Part shown: positions 1-6,348 of the stretch, piece after piece
Layout of the letters: the number at the start of each line of letters is the position of its first letter
How positions within the stretch are numbered: position 1 is the first letter of the stretch
Assembly (NCBI GenBank): GCA_003541895.1
Contig: DPLR01000525.1
Coordinates: 1 to 9,243 of the forward strand
Source of the DNA: Cytophagales bacterium
Lineage (GTDB): Bacteria > Bacteroidota > Bacteroidia > Cytophagales > Cyclobacteriaceae
DNA: 9,243 nt
Reading direction: 5' to 3'
The notes under the pieces: generated by a model
Told to the model about the DNA's origin: nothing
Database searches by the model: none
The model's input: the letters and a program-made list of their open reading frames with translations, nothing else
Program-made: the position numbers and the translations under genes

Positions 1-17
1 GATAAATACCATCTCAT
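1..17 (-). CDS. First codons of the next tail gene (partial)
   Basis: An ATG at 17-15 overlaps the tape measure TGA as ATGA, with AAGAGG about 7 nt upstream inside the tape measure frame. Only MRWYL is visible before the window ends. A second ATG at 12-10 in another frame is less well spaced from the ribosome site. By siphophage gene order a distal tail protein would be expected here, but nothing in the sequence identifies it. Confidence 0.5.
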
Positions 18-2644
18 CTTGACGCCTCTTGTATTTCAATCTGTCTCAATTGTGAAACCAATTCAGTCGCACTATTTGCATATACGTTCAAGGTTTGAAT
101 GATTATTCCTCCACCCATCCCAAATTTTCCATCTTGATAATCTCTAAACATTTTTACCGTACCTTGATATGTATCGTCTCGATATATAACTTCTTTTGAG
201 TTCATGTTGACAGGTATCCGGTCACCGCTTGTTGATATGCCTGATAAAATACCACCTTCAGCCGCATACGGGTTTTTTTGCGCATATATTGCCCCCGTTT
301 CAGATCCCGCAGTCGCAAGGATTGCCGCTGTGAGTATTCCTGCAAATATCGGCCCGGCTATCGGACCGAGTTGCATTGCCGTTCCCCAAATTGTAGCAAT
401 TCCTGAAAGTGCTGATATCCATAATGTCGATACCTGACTATCACGATTAGCGTCCCATGCTTCCTTTTTGATCTTTTTTTCTTCAGCCGCTTCCTTTTGT
501 TTTGCAGCCGTTATTTCAGCGTTCATTTTCCTTTCAAGTTCTATTCGCTTATTGGCATTTTCAAGTTCGGTAATTTGTTCTTTCAGTTTCGCTTTTTTCT
601 TTTCATCCGTCGTAGTTTCAAGTGTTGCTGTAAGTTCGTCAATCTGTTTTTGGTTGCGTTCGGTCTCGGTCTCTTCAGCAATACCCATTATTTCTTCTTG
701 CTGGGCGTAGTATTCTTCAATCGCCGATATTTGGTTACTAAGGCCTTCCTGCAATGCCGATAGTTTAGCGTCAGACTCAGATTTTGATAGTTGAGCGAAT
801 GCCTGAACCGCGGAGCCGGCTATATTAAGTACACCAGATGCGATATCTGAAACCATGCCCGTTATATTTTCCGCGGTAACCTTTGCACCGGATTTTATTT
901 TTTCGTACATGTTAAAAGCAGCGTTTGCTATATTTGCAGATGTTGACTGAAAAGCGTTGAATATCGTACCAATAGCGGTTGCTGATTCATAAGATGATCC
1001 CGTATATAATGATTGCACCGCGACAGATGCAGTTTTAGCCTCTTTTATTATTTCTTCTTTTTTCTTTTTTTCGTCTTCTATTTCCTTTTGTCTAAGTGCT
1101 TCTTTTTTTGTGGCTTCCTCTGTCATGTAGTCTGAGGAATAAATTAGCCTATTTATTTCGTCCGCATTTTGCGAGTACGTTTCCATAGTATGATATAAAT
1201 TTGTTAAAACATTCGAACTCTCTTTGATTGCATTGTTGTTTTTATCAGCGGTTGCCGCTCCATTTGCCGTCAGTTCATTCATCTTTTTAATATTGATATT
1301 AAGCGATTCTATAATGGTATTTTTTTCGTCTGTTAGCTTTTGAGAGACACTCGATGCCCGATCAATATCTCTTTGTTTTGATAAACTATCCGTTTCAAGT
1401 TTATTTATTTGATTTATTTTATTCATGGATTGGTCATAAGCATAAATATCACCTGTGGATTGTTTTGATCTTGCCTCTGATGTTTTTTGAAGCAATTTTA
1501 TTTTTTCTTCCCAGCCCATATTTTCTGATTGACTGACAAGATTGTATTCCCGAATTAAAGAAGAAATTTCTTTATTCCGTTCAGATTCTATTTTTAATTT
1601 CTCTAATTTCAAACCGGCTATTTTATCGGCGGCTTTATCTATTTCTTGCTGTTGTTTTGTCAATACCAATTTATCTATATATGCATTATTTACTTCCTCA
1701 AGTTTCAATGCAAGGTCAGCATTTGTTGTTTTTTCTGTTCTAATTAATTCATTGAAAGCCGGATATTTTGCCGATAAGTCCGTTAAGAGTTTTTTGCGTG
1801 TTTCATTTGAAACGTTACTTGATGTTATTTCACCGACAAGTAAGTTGAGTTCATCCCGTTCCTTTTCAATGTTTTTTATGTCTTCCGCGTTAACAATATT
1901 ATCCTGAATTCCTTTTAATGCGCCTTCAATTGCAGAGAATCCCTTAGCGGCGTTATCTATGAATGGTCGTTCAAAATATTGAATTACTGCGCCGAGAGGC
2001 TTGAGCATATCTTCATACGCCATTGTTTGCCGTTTTTGTGCGCCCTCAAAAGTATCACTTTCTGTTTGAAGTAACCGCAATCCCTGTGCGGCCTTATCGT
2101 TGATAACTGCCCATGCTTGACTTGCATCCGATACGCCTTTTAGTTGAGGAATAAGTTTCCCTACAGATTCGACATTACCGTCCATTAACATTTTTTGAAC
2201 TTTTATCGCGGCATTGAGATCGACTCCAAAAACTTTTGACAACCCTAATGCCTTTTCAGTTACTTCCTGAATCTTATCTTTTTGTACATCAATGGTTTTT
2301 GCATATATCGCCGCTTGTTTTATATCGCCGTCATCAACGTTATATTTATCCTTCATGACATCGGCATATTCGCTAATTACGCTTGAAAGATCTCCAAATG
2401 AATTTGTCAATGATAAATTTATAGCAGATTCTTCATTTGCCATTTTAATGGATTCGTCAAGTGCTTTAGTGATTGCCTTGAATGTGTTTGTTATGGCACT
2501 CGTTGCTATATTAGCGAGCGTAAAGCCTGCGACGAGGTTTTTTAATACGCCGTCCATTGAAACAAAACCGTTAACCATTTGTTTTATATCGCCAGTTACT
2601 TTTTCAGTTCCTTTTGATAATACTTCTAATTCAATTTTTGGCAT
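14..2644 (-). CDS. Tail tape measure protein
   Basis: This 876-aa protein, the longest in the window, sets tail length and is expected to occupy the tube lumen. The N-terminal part (1-240) is helical, with an early hydrophobic segment (VAGFTLANIATSAI, about 38-51) and blocks such as LNAAIKVQKMLMDG and YEDMLKPLG seen in many tape measures. Residues about 250-540 are charged coiled coil, as are about 640-740. Between them is an Ala/Ser-rich stretch. Residues about 742-780 form a strongly hydrophobic Gly/Ala-rich segment (WISALSGIATIWG, then AGPIFAGILTAAILATAG), likely membrane-active at DNA entry. The end has AEGGILSG (795-802), GDRIPV and SKEVIYR, the usual tape measure C-terminal motif. AAGGG precedes ATG 2644, which overlaps the chaperone long form by 19 bases. 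At about 0.15 nm per residue a tail near 130 nm would be expected. Confidence 0.9.
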   Translation of the reverse strand: MPKIELEVLSKGTEKVTGDIKQMVNGFVSMDGVLKNLVAGFTLANIATSAITNTFKAITKALDESIKMANEESAINLSLTNSFGDLSSVISEYADVMKDKYNVDDGDIKQAAIYAKTIDVQKDKIQEVTEKALGLSKVFGVDLNAAIKVQKMLMDGNVESVGKLIPQLKGVSDASQAWAVINDKAAQGLRLLQTESDTFEGAQKRQTMAYEDMLKPLGAVIQYFERPFIDNAAKGFSAIEGALKGIQDNIVNAEDIKNIEKERDELNLLVGEITSSNVSNETRKKLLTDLSAKYPAFNELIRTEKTTNADLALKLEEVNNAYIDKLVLTKQQQEIDKAADKIAGLKLEKLKIESERNKEISSLIREYNLVSQSENMGWEEKIKLLQKTSEARSKQSTGDIYAYDQSMNKINQINKLETDSLSKQRDIDRASSVSQKLTDEKNTIIESLNINIKKMNELTANGAATADKNNNAIKESSNVLTNLYHTMETYSQNADEINRLIYSSDYMTEEATKKEALRQKEIEDEKKKKEEIIKEAKTASVAVQSLYTGSSYESATAIGTIFNAFQSTSANIANAAFNMYEKIKSGAKVTAENITGMVSDIASGVLNIAGSAVQAFAQLSKSESDAKLSALQEGLSNQISAIEEYYAQQEEIMGIAEETETERNQKQIDELTATLETTTDEKKKAKLKEQITELENANKRIELERKMNAEITAAKQKEAAEEKKIKKEAWDANRDSQVSTLWISALSGIATIWGTAMQLGPIAGPIFAGILTAAILATAGSETGAIYAQKNPYAAEGGILSGISTSGDRIPVNMNSKEVIYRDDTYQGTVKMFRDYQDGKFGMGGGIIIQTLNVYANSATELVSQLRQIEIQEASR

Positions 2645-2868
2645 TTATTACCCTTCACATCTTCATCGCGTAACAGATCTATATATATCGACCTGAATTT
2701 TTTCATTATATACAATAATGATTCGTCTTGATCCATTACCCCACCCGATTGCCAGTAACATCGAAATACTAATCGTTCTTTATCAAACGTATCAAAAAAT
2801 AATACGAGATAGTCATACCATATAATGTACTCTGGTTCATTCTTAATAGATGACTCCCGACCGAGCAT
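2626..2868 (-). CDS. T-like frame of the chaperone pair, ATG-to-stop portion (80 codons)
   Basis: This frame can be read as a free 80-aa protein from ATG 2868, but the bases before that ATG (CTGAAATGTGTA) contain no Shine-Dalgarno sequence, and the codon lies within the loop of the frameshift stem. The same frame is open upstream back to the slip site, adding 17 residues. It is therefore best read as the C-terminal part of the frameshift fusion and not as an independent gene. Confidence 0.45.
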   Translation of the reverse strand: MLGRESSIKNEPEYIIWYDYLVLFFDTFDKERLVFRCYWQSGGVMDQDESLLYIMKKFRSIYIDLLRDEDVKGNKCQKLN

Positions 2869-3377
2869 TACACATTTCAGGACAAACCTTATTTCATCTT
2901 CCTGATCGGGAGTTAAGAAAAAAAACTGCTATTCCAGATTTTAGCCTCCGCATAGATATAATCTATCAATTTTTGATTGTTAAGTTTTTGCAAAAACTCA
3001 TAATTAACTTTATGATATTTTTTTTCACCGTCGACTTCATAAAAAAGAGTATGTTTTTCATCCTGTACAATTGACAAATCAATGTGTGTTTTAATGATCC
3101 GTTCATTTAATTCCGCCCATGATTTCAACTCATCATCCTTTTGATTTTCAGATAACTCTTTCATTACTTCATCGGGTTGTTTTTTTTCATCAAAGGCTTT
3201 TTTAAAATATTCATTTTGCCATAATGAATTTTGCATGAACTTTAATTTTAACTTGTCAACCGGTTCAAGTTTTTTTATTGTGATGTATTCTTCTTCACCA
3301 GCATCCGGCGGAAAAAACCCTTTTATATCCAGTCTTTTTTCATTTTCAACAACCAAATCTTTTAAGTTAAGTAACAT
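2626..3377 (-). CDS. Predicted -1 frameshift fusion of the tail chaperone (lambda G-T-like long form, 250 aa)
   Basis: Ribosomes that slip back one base on the heptamer at 2925-2919 read on into the -1 frame, which is open without a stop to the TAG at 2628-2626. The product would be 153 residues of the short form joined to 97 new residues beginning FLTPDQEDEIRFVLKC. The new part is rich in aromatic and acidic residues (IIWYDYLVLFFDTFDKE, FRCYWQSGG, YIDLLRDEDVKG). In lambda and many siphophages the long form is made in small amounts and its T domain contacts the tube protein while the G part binds the tape measure. The last 19 bases overlap the tape measure start at 2644, as in lambda T/H. The coding span is 3377-2919 in one frame, then 2919-2626 after the slip. 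Confidence 0.78.
2853..2925 (-). promoter_or_regulatory. Programmed -1 ribosomal frameshift signal
   Basis: The in-frame heptamer T TTT TTT occupies 2925-2919 (zero-frame codons AGT TTT TTT TCT TAA). After a 5-nt spacer TCTTA comes ACTCCCGATC (2913-2904), which pairs over 10 bp (one U-G) with GGTCGGGAGT (2862-2853). The 41-nt loop can hold a further small stem (CAGGA with TCCTG, 2882-2878, competing at one base). Spacer length and heptamer frame are what a bacterial -1 site requires. The stem begins at the last base of the zero-frame stop codon. Confidence 0.82.
2913..3377 (-). CDS. Tail assembly chaperone, lambda gpG-like short form
   Basis: This 154-aa acidic and basic, helical protein is located where lambda gene G lies, between tube and tape measure genes. 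Its opening MLLNLKDLVVENEKRLDIKGFF and the stretch EEYITIKKLEPVDKLKLKFM resemble the N-terminal strand and helix of tail assembly chaperones. A highly charged centre (about 55-90) follows. The frame ends ...WNSSFFS with a T8 run and TAA at 2915-2913, and the run is a frameshift site. The start ATG 3377 is preferred over TTG 3380 because GAGGAG lies 5 nt before the ATG but only 2 nt before the TTG. That ribosome site overlaps the tube gene stop. The protein would keep tube subunits soluble and help load them on the tape measure. Identity rests on position and the frameshift, not on strong motifs. Confidence 0.78.
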   Translation of the reverse strand: MLLNLKDLVVENEKRLDIKGFFPPDAGEEEYITIKKLEPVDKLKLKFMQNSLWQNEYFKKAFDEKKQPDEVMKELSENQKDDELKSWAELNERIIKTHIDLSIVQDEKHTLFYEVDGEKKYHKVNYEFLQKLNNQKLIDYIYAEAKIWNSSFFS

Positions 3378-3386
3378 CAAAACTCC

Positions 3387-4694
3387 TCAATAAGTCGCCG
3401 TCACATTGTCAACCGTTTTCATTGTAATGTCATGTCTCAACAATGCATTGCCAGTTATCATCAACTTATCTCTTGTTGATAACACACTTGAAAAATTATC
3501 AAGATAAAGTTTTGGCATTTCAAAAAACATTGAATACGGTATTGTGTTTGTAGTATCAGCGTATGATTCGCAACCTATGAACATATACGCTTTTAATTCA
3601 GTCCCTGCGTCATAGTTCGGTTTTAATGGATAGTTTGTCGCATTGTTGCCAAGGTCAAATGAAAAAGAAGCAACATAATTCTGATAATCCAGTTCGGATA
3701 TATACACGTCTTCAATAGTTTTTGAATCATGCAGATTTGGATTGATTTGTAATGAAAGTTTTTTGACTTCTGTCACCGCCCAAATAACGCCAGATGTATC
3801 AACGATTACCAGTTTACATTTTCCCTTGAATGCCGAAATAGTTGGAGTTGTCAATGAGACGTCGTTTTGATCGACAACCATTTGTCGTCCGACAAAAGTA
3901 AAACTACACTTTATCGGCAATTGCGGTTCAGCATTCAACGTAAAGTTTGATACTTTATTCCCAAGAAAAGAAACTGATTTATTCGTTCCCAAATCTCTAT
4001 TTTCAAGTATAGAAAATGAAGGTAAGTTATTTGTAGTTGGTCTTGACAAATTATGAGTTTTTGCCGTAGTTGATGCCGTGATAGCCGATTGCAAAATCAA
4101 AGGTATACAATTCGATGTAGGATTTTTTACCTGAGTTGCCGTAAAAGCCGCTATATTACTCGACGCTTCCGTTCCTACTCCCATGTATACGGCGTCCCAT
4201 CCGGTATAGCCTGCTATCAATGCTACCGCCTCTACTATGGTGTCCGCCGTTGTTCCTGATAAATCAAGTGTTCCGGCTGTTCCAAAATTAGTATCCGCAG
4301 ACCATGACGAACCGTTAGACGAAAGTTCAGCAAGTAAGTTTGTGGTAGTCAATGTCAATCTTGCATACGGCGAAACGCCGTTATATGTTATGATGACGTA
4401 AGACTTTGTCGGATCACTCACCGCCGCTTCATTTGAAAAAACGCCCTGCATCATGAATAGTTCATTTGGGTGAAATGCCTCAAACTCAAGTGCGCCGCCG
4501 ACAACATAACCAGTGACCAAATCAAACTCATCCATATTCTGGCCGATAAGCGCGTCATCTTTTGTCAATGTCGGCTTAGAGTCAAGCGAACTTGATTTAA
4601 CTCTCAATTTAACATCCGGGGTAATTGCAACTCCGTATGAACTTTCTTTTTTTATCTGTACGTTGCCCCTTGAACCTAATCTATTTAAGCCCAT
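3387..4694 (-). CDS. Phage tail tube (major tail) protein with inserted domain
   Basis: At 435 aa this is the tail tube subunit of a long, probably non-contractile tail. The N-terminal part (1-90) has GNVQIKKESSYGVA, a conserved opening of phage tube proteins, and the strand pair GYVVGGALEFEAFHPNELF. The core resumes near residue 213 with HNLSRPTTNNLPSFSILENRDLG. It continues with VSNFTLNAEPQLPIKCSFTFVGRQ, the strand pattern expected of tube proteins that build the inner beta barrel. Residues about 97-210 look like an insertion: strands ARLTLTTTNLL, then DLSGTTADTIVEAVALIA and GYTGWDAVY, a Thr/Ser-rich domain probably displayed on the tube surface. AGGAGG lies 7 nt before ATG 4694. Length well above the 200-300 aa of simple tube proteins agrees with an added domain. 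No tail sheath gene is seen next to it. Confidence 0.82.
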   Translation of the reverse strand: MGLNRLGSRGNVQIKKESSYGVAITPDVKLRVKSSSLDSKPTLTKDDALIGQNMDEFDLVTGYVVGGALEFEAFHPNELFMMQGVFSNEAAVSDPTKSYVIITYNGVSPYARLTLTTTNLLAELSSNGSSWSADTNFGTAGTLDLSGTTADTIVEAVALIAGYTGWDAVYMGVGTEASSNIAAFTATQVKNPTSNCIPLILQSAITASTTAKTHNLSRPTTNNLPSFSILENRDLGTNKSVSFLGNKVSNFTLNAEPQLPIKCSFTFVGRQMVVDQNDVSLTTPTISAFKGKCKLVIVDTSGVIWAVTEVKKLSLQINPNLHDSKTIEDVYISELDYQNYVASFSFDLGNNATNYPLKPNYDAGTELKAYMFIGCESYADTTNTIPYSMFFEMPKLYLDNFSSVLSTRDKLMITGNALLRHDITMKTVDNVTATY

Positions 4695-4890
4695 TTAATT
4701 CCTCCTGTGTAACTTCATTTTTTTTAACCTTTTTTATAGTATAGTTTTCTTTTTTTTCAACTATGCCATTTGTATAATAATCTTCAGGGACATTATAGCA
4801 TTCAGGCAAAGTATCATTGACATAATACGTTCTTATGTTCCCGATCTCATCCTGTACGTTTGCAATATGTCCACTTTTAACAACGTTCAT
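4681..4890 (-). CDS. Small unknown protein (69 aa) between tail completion and tail tube genes
   Basis: I do not recognise this protein. It begins MNVVKSGHIANVQDEIGN, which may form two short strands, has a middle part with Cys at residue 31 and several Tyr (TYYVNDTLPECYN), and ends in a Lys/Glu-rich helix (KKVKKNEVTQEELNGLK). It has no membrane segment. It is likely real: a strong GGAGG lies 7 nt before ATG 4890, it overlaps the upstream stop by ATGA, and its last 14 bases overlap the start of the tube gene. The tube gene's AGGAGG lies inside this frame. Mu has a similarly small gene (gp38) just before its tail sheath gene, but no sequence match is apparent. A minor tail or assembly role is inferred only from position. 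Confidence 0.72.
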   Translation of the reverse strand: MNVVKSGHIANVQDEIGNIRTYYVNDTLPECYNVPEDYYTNGIVEKKENYTIKKVKKNEVTQEELNGLK

Positions 4891-5378
4891 ACTCTAACCT
4901 CCAATTCAACTGCTATTGCCTTATATATTTCATTTTCGTTTGAATCTGTTATACTTCCAAGTTCGCCACCCTTACACCTTATCCATGTGATATTAGCGTC
5001 TATCTTGTTTACGTCACTTTGTGTTACCCCGCCGTAACCATGGAAGATTCTTTGTAACGCTTCGATGTAATAGCAACAATGCGCCTGCAAGGTACTAACA
5101 TTGCTTTCAAGTGCTGCCATTACCAAAAACCTATATATAGTATTCATGTTTTCGGCATAGTCTTCTAGCATTTCGTCTTCAATCAATTCTTCCTTTACAA
5201 AAGATATTTTAATTTGCGGCATTGCAAGATTTGCCTCAAGTCCTCCGGTTGTAATAAGATTTGCATAAGGTATTGTACTATCGGCGTACTTTGTTCTTAA
5301 CGTATCAATCATATTATTGAATTGATTTGTTAAGATAGTTTTAATAGCCGTTAATGTCTTCGCCGCAAAGTATCTCAT
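4887..5378 (-). CDS. Probable tail terminator / tail completion protein
   Basis: The 163-aa product has the layout of phage tail completion proteins: a helix (AIKTILTNQFNNMIDTLR, about 11-28) followed by beta strands with MPQIKISFVKEE (53-64). Next comes a hydrophobic strand NTIYRFLVMAALESN, a long helix LQAHCCYYIEALQRIF (98-113), and a final strand pair ending KAIAVELEVRV. A strand-rich core with one long helix and a C-terminal strand ending in V-E-x-x-V is usual for Mu gp37-like and lambda gpU-like proteins. Position between the gpG-like gene and the tail tube supports a role capping the tail and joining it to the head. The ATG overlaps the previous stop (ATGA), with GGAAGG just upstream. 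It overlaps the next gene in the same way. Assignment is by shape and context, not a diagnostic motif. Confidence 0.6.
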   Translation of the reverse strand: MRYFAAKTLTAIKTILTNQFNNMIDTLRTKYADSTIPYANLITTGGLEANLAMPQIKISFVKEELIEDEMLEDYAENMNTIYRFLVMAALESNVSTLQAHCCYYIEALQRIFHGYGGVTQSDVNKIDANITWIRCKGGELGSITDSNENEIYKAIAVELEVRV

Positions 5379-5839
5379 TCAACACCTTCCGTTATATGGT
5401 CTTCCGCTAATTTAATTAATATCTTCCATGCCGGTAATGGTAAATCGTCATCAGGTGTATTGAAGTAATGACGCGGATTTTTATGTCGTTCCTGCACAAA
5501 ATAAAAATAATCCGCACCGTCAACACTCATAACAAGCGACTTTTGACCAATGTTTGATTTGAAGTTTATCGCCGCTTCTTTCAACGCGCCTGTTAATTCG
5601 AGCATCTGCATGCTTGCAAACTTCGAATGCTTTTTCCAATCAAAATATGCTGGCGTATAGTTTGCCCATTTTGCTCGCTCCATAATCCGCCCGCGTGATT
5701 CAAAGTTTGCCGCTACTATTTCTTTGTATTCTTCAATGAACAGTTTAAACACGGGTGACATGTCATCAACGTTTTTTAACAACCTTATGAACTTTTGTTT
5801 TGCGTTTTCGGATTGTAATTTGAATCTCACGTCACTCAT
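5375..5839 (-). CDS. Phage virion morphogenesis protein, Mu gpG / P2 gpS-like
   Basis: This 154-aa protein belongs by pattern to the virion morphogenesis family (Mu gpG, P2 gpS), which acts in head completion and head-tail joining. The N-terminal helix (FKLFIEEYKEIVAANFESRG, 31-50) leads into WANYTPAYFDWKK, then LELTGALKEAA, the family's L-x-L-T-G-x-L block. Further on, YFYFVQERHK and PRHYFNTPDDDLP resemble the Y-x-x-x-x-Q and P-x-R blocks near the C-terminus. It overlaps the preceding gene by ATGA (5839-5836) and the following gene by ATGA (5378-5375), so translation is probably coupled in series. In Mu the gpG gene lies before the protease gene, whereas here the homologue is after the gp36-like connector. 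Other analogues by position are the HK97 gp10-type proteins. Confidence 0.8.
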   Translation of the reverse strand: MSDVRFKLQSENAKQKFIRLLKNVDDMSPVFKLFIEEYKEIVAANFESRGRIMERAKWANYTPAYFDWKKHSKFASMQMLELTGALKEAAINFKSNIGQKSLVMSVDGADYFYFVQERHKNPRHYFNTPDDDLPLPAWKILIKLAEDHITEGVE

Positions 5840-6297
5840 AATTTAAAGTCCCTATCAACAAAGTTGCTTGTTATTTCATCTTCCGTCCGTGATCCATCCA
5901 ACACATTACTGGAAACATTGCAATAGTCATCACTCCCCGAGATAACTCCGTAAACTTCTGGGTTATCCGTTATTTCTTTCAGTAATTTTTCATATTGCGA
6001 AAGATAATAGTTTGTCCTTGACATTTCAGGATTCGGGTTACTTGTAGAGTTGAACTGAATGCCAATATGACCGGCGCATCCGTATAGACAAAGCCGTTTC
6101 AGTCTTGAAAGTATTCTAAAGTCTGTCGGCTGCGTGTTAATCCCTATCACCGACAATTGAAGGTCAATGTCATTTGTGATATCAGCAATCAAAGCATTTA
6201 CTTCCGTAAGCGTAGGTTTTGAAATGGGCGCGGTATCTGAAAATGTTACCGCCGATCCGAGAAATAATTTAACTTCGTTTGCCGTACAATAGTTCAT
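5836..6297 (-). CDS. Head-tail connector / adaptor protein, Mu gp36-like
   Basis: This 153-aa protein is predicted to form a ring under the portal. It starts with MNYCTANEVKLFLG, the typical opening of Mu gp36 and gp6-type adaptors. These have a short helix after the start, then a helix with acidic residues (here LIADITNDIDLQL, 36-48), then RLKRLCLYGCAGHIG. The NYYLSQYEKLLKEI segment (96-109) resembles the third helix that packs in the ring. The C-terminal 40 residues are polar and probably extended, as expected for a tail that contacts neighbouring subunits. ATG 6297 is preceded by GAAGGA at 5 nt. The stop overlaps the next start as ATGA. Family assignment rests on the N-terminal pattern, helix layout, size and position directly after the capsid gene. 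Confidence 0.72.
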   Translation of the reverse strand: MNYCTANEVKLFLGSAVTFSDTAPISKPTLTEVNALIADITNDIDLQLSVIGINTQPTDFRILSRLKRLCLYGCAGHIGIQFNSTSNPNPEMSRTNYYLSQYEKLLKEITDNPEVYGVISGSDDYCNVSSNVLDGSRTEDEITSNFVDRDFKL

Positions 6298-6308
6298 AAT
6301 ATTCCTTC

Positions 6309-6337
6309 AAAAATTGGCGGGAAGTCGTCTCCCCGCC
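6309..6337 (-). terminator. Hairpin plus T-run after the major capsid gene, possible attenuating terminator
   Basis: On the minus strand GGCGGGGA (6337-6330) pairs with TTCCCGCC (6323-6316) around a 6-nt loop GACGAC. It is followed by AATTTTTG, with five Ts at 6313-6309. One pair is G-U in minus-strand RNA but A-C in plus-strand RNA, so the hairpin favours leftward transcripts. It fills most of the only sizeable gap in the window (6298-6348). The T-run is short and the next gene has its own Shine-Dalgarno sequence, so partial termination or mRNA end protection is more likely than a full stop. Confidence 0.55.
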
Positions 6338-6348
6338 TCTCATTCACC

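Noticed and set aside
1064..1070. In-frame A AAA AAG heptamer in the tape measure gene, a classic -1 slippery sequence.
   Set aside because: It lies in a Lys/Glu-rich coiled coil where such runs are expected. The -1 frame stops after nine codons, and I saw no stem immediately downstream.
204..2696. Several plus-strand open frames opposite the tape measure gene, such as those at 497-763 and 1542-1907.
   Set aside because: They are Phe/Ser/Leu-rich antisense images of a Lys/Glu-rich coiled coil, conflict with the transcription direction, and show no family features.
3378..3380. Chaperone start at TTG 3380.
   Set aside because: The GAGGAG site is only 2 nt from the TTG but 5 nt from ATG 3377.
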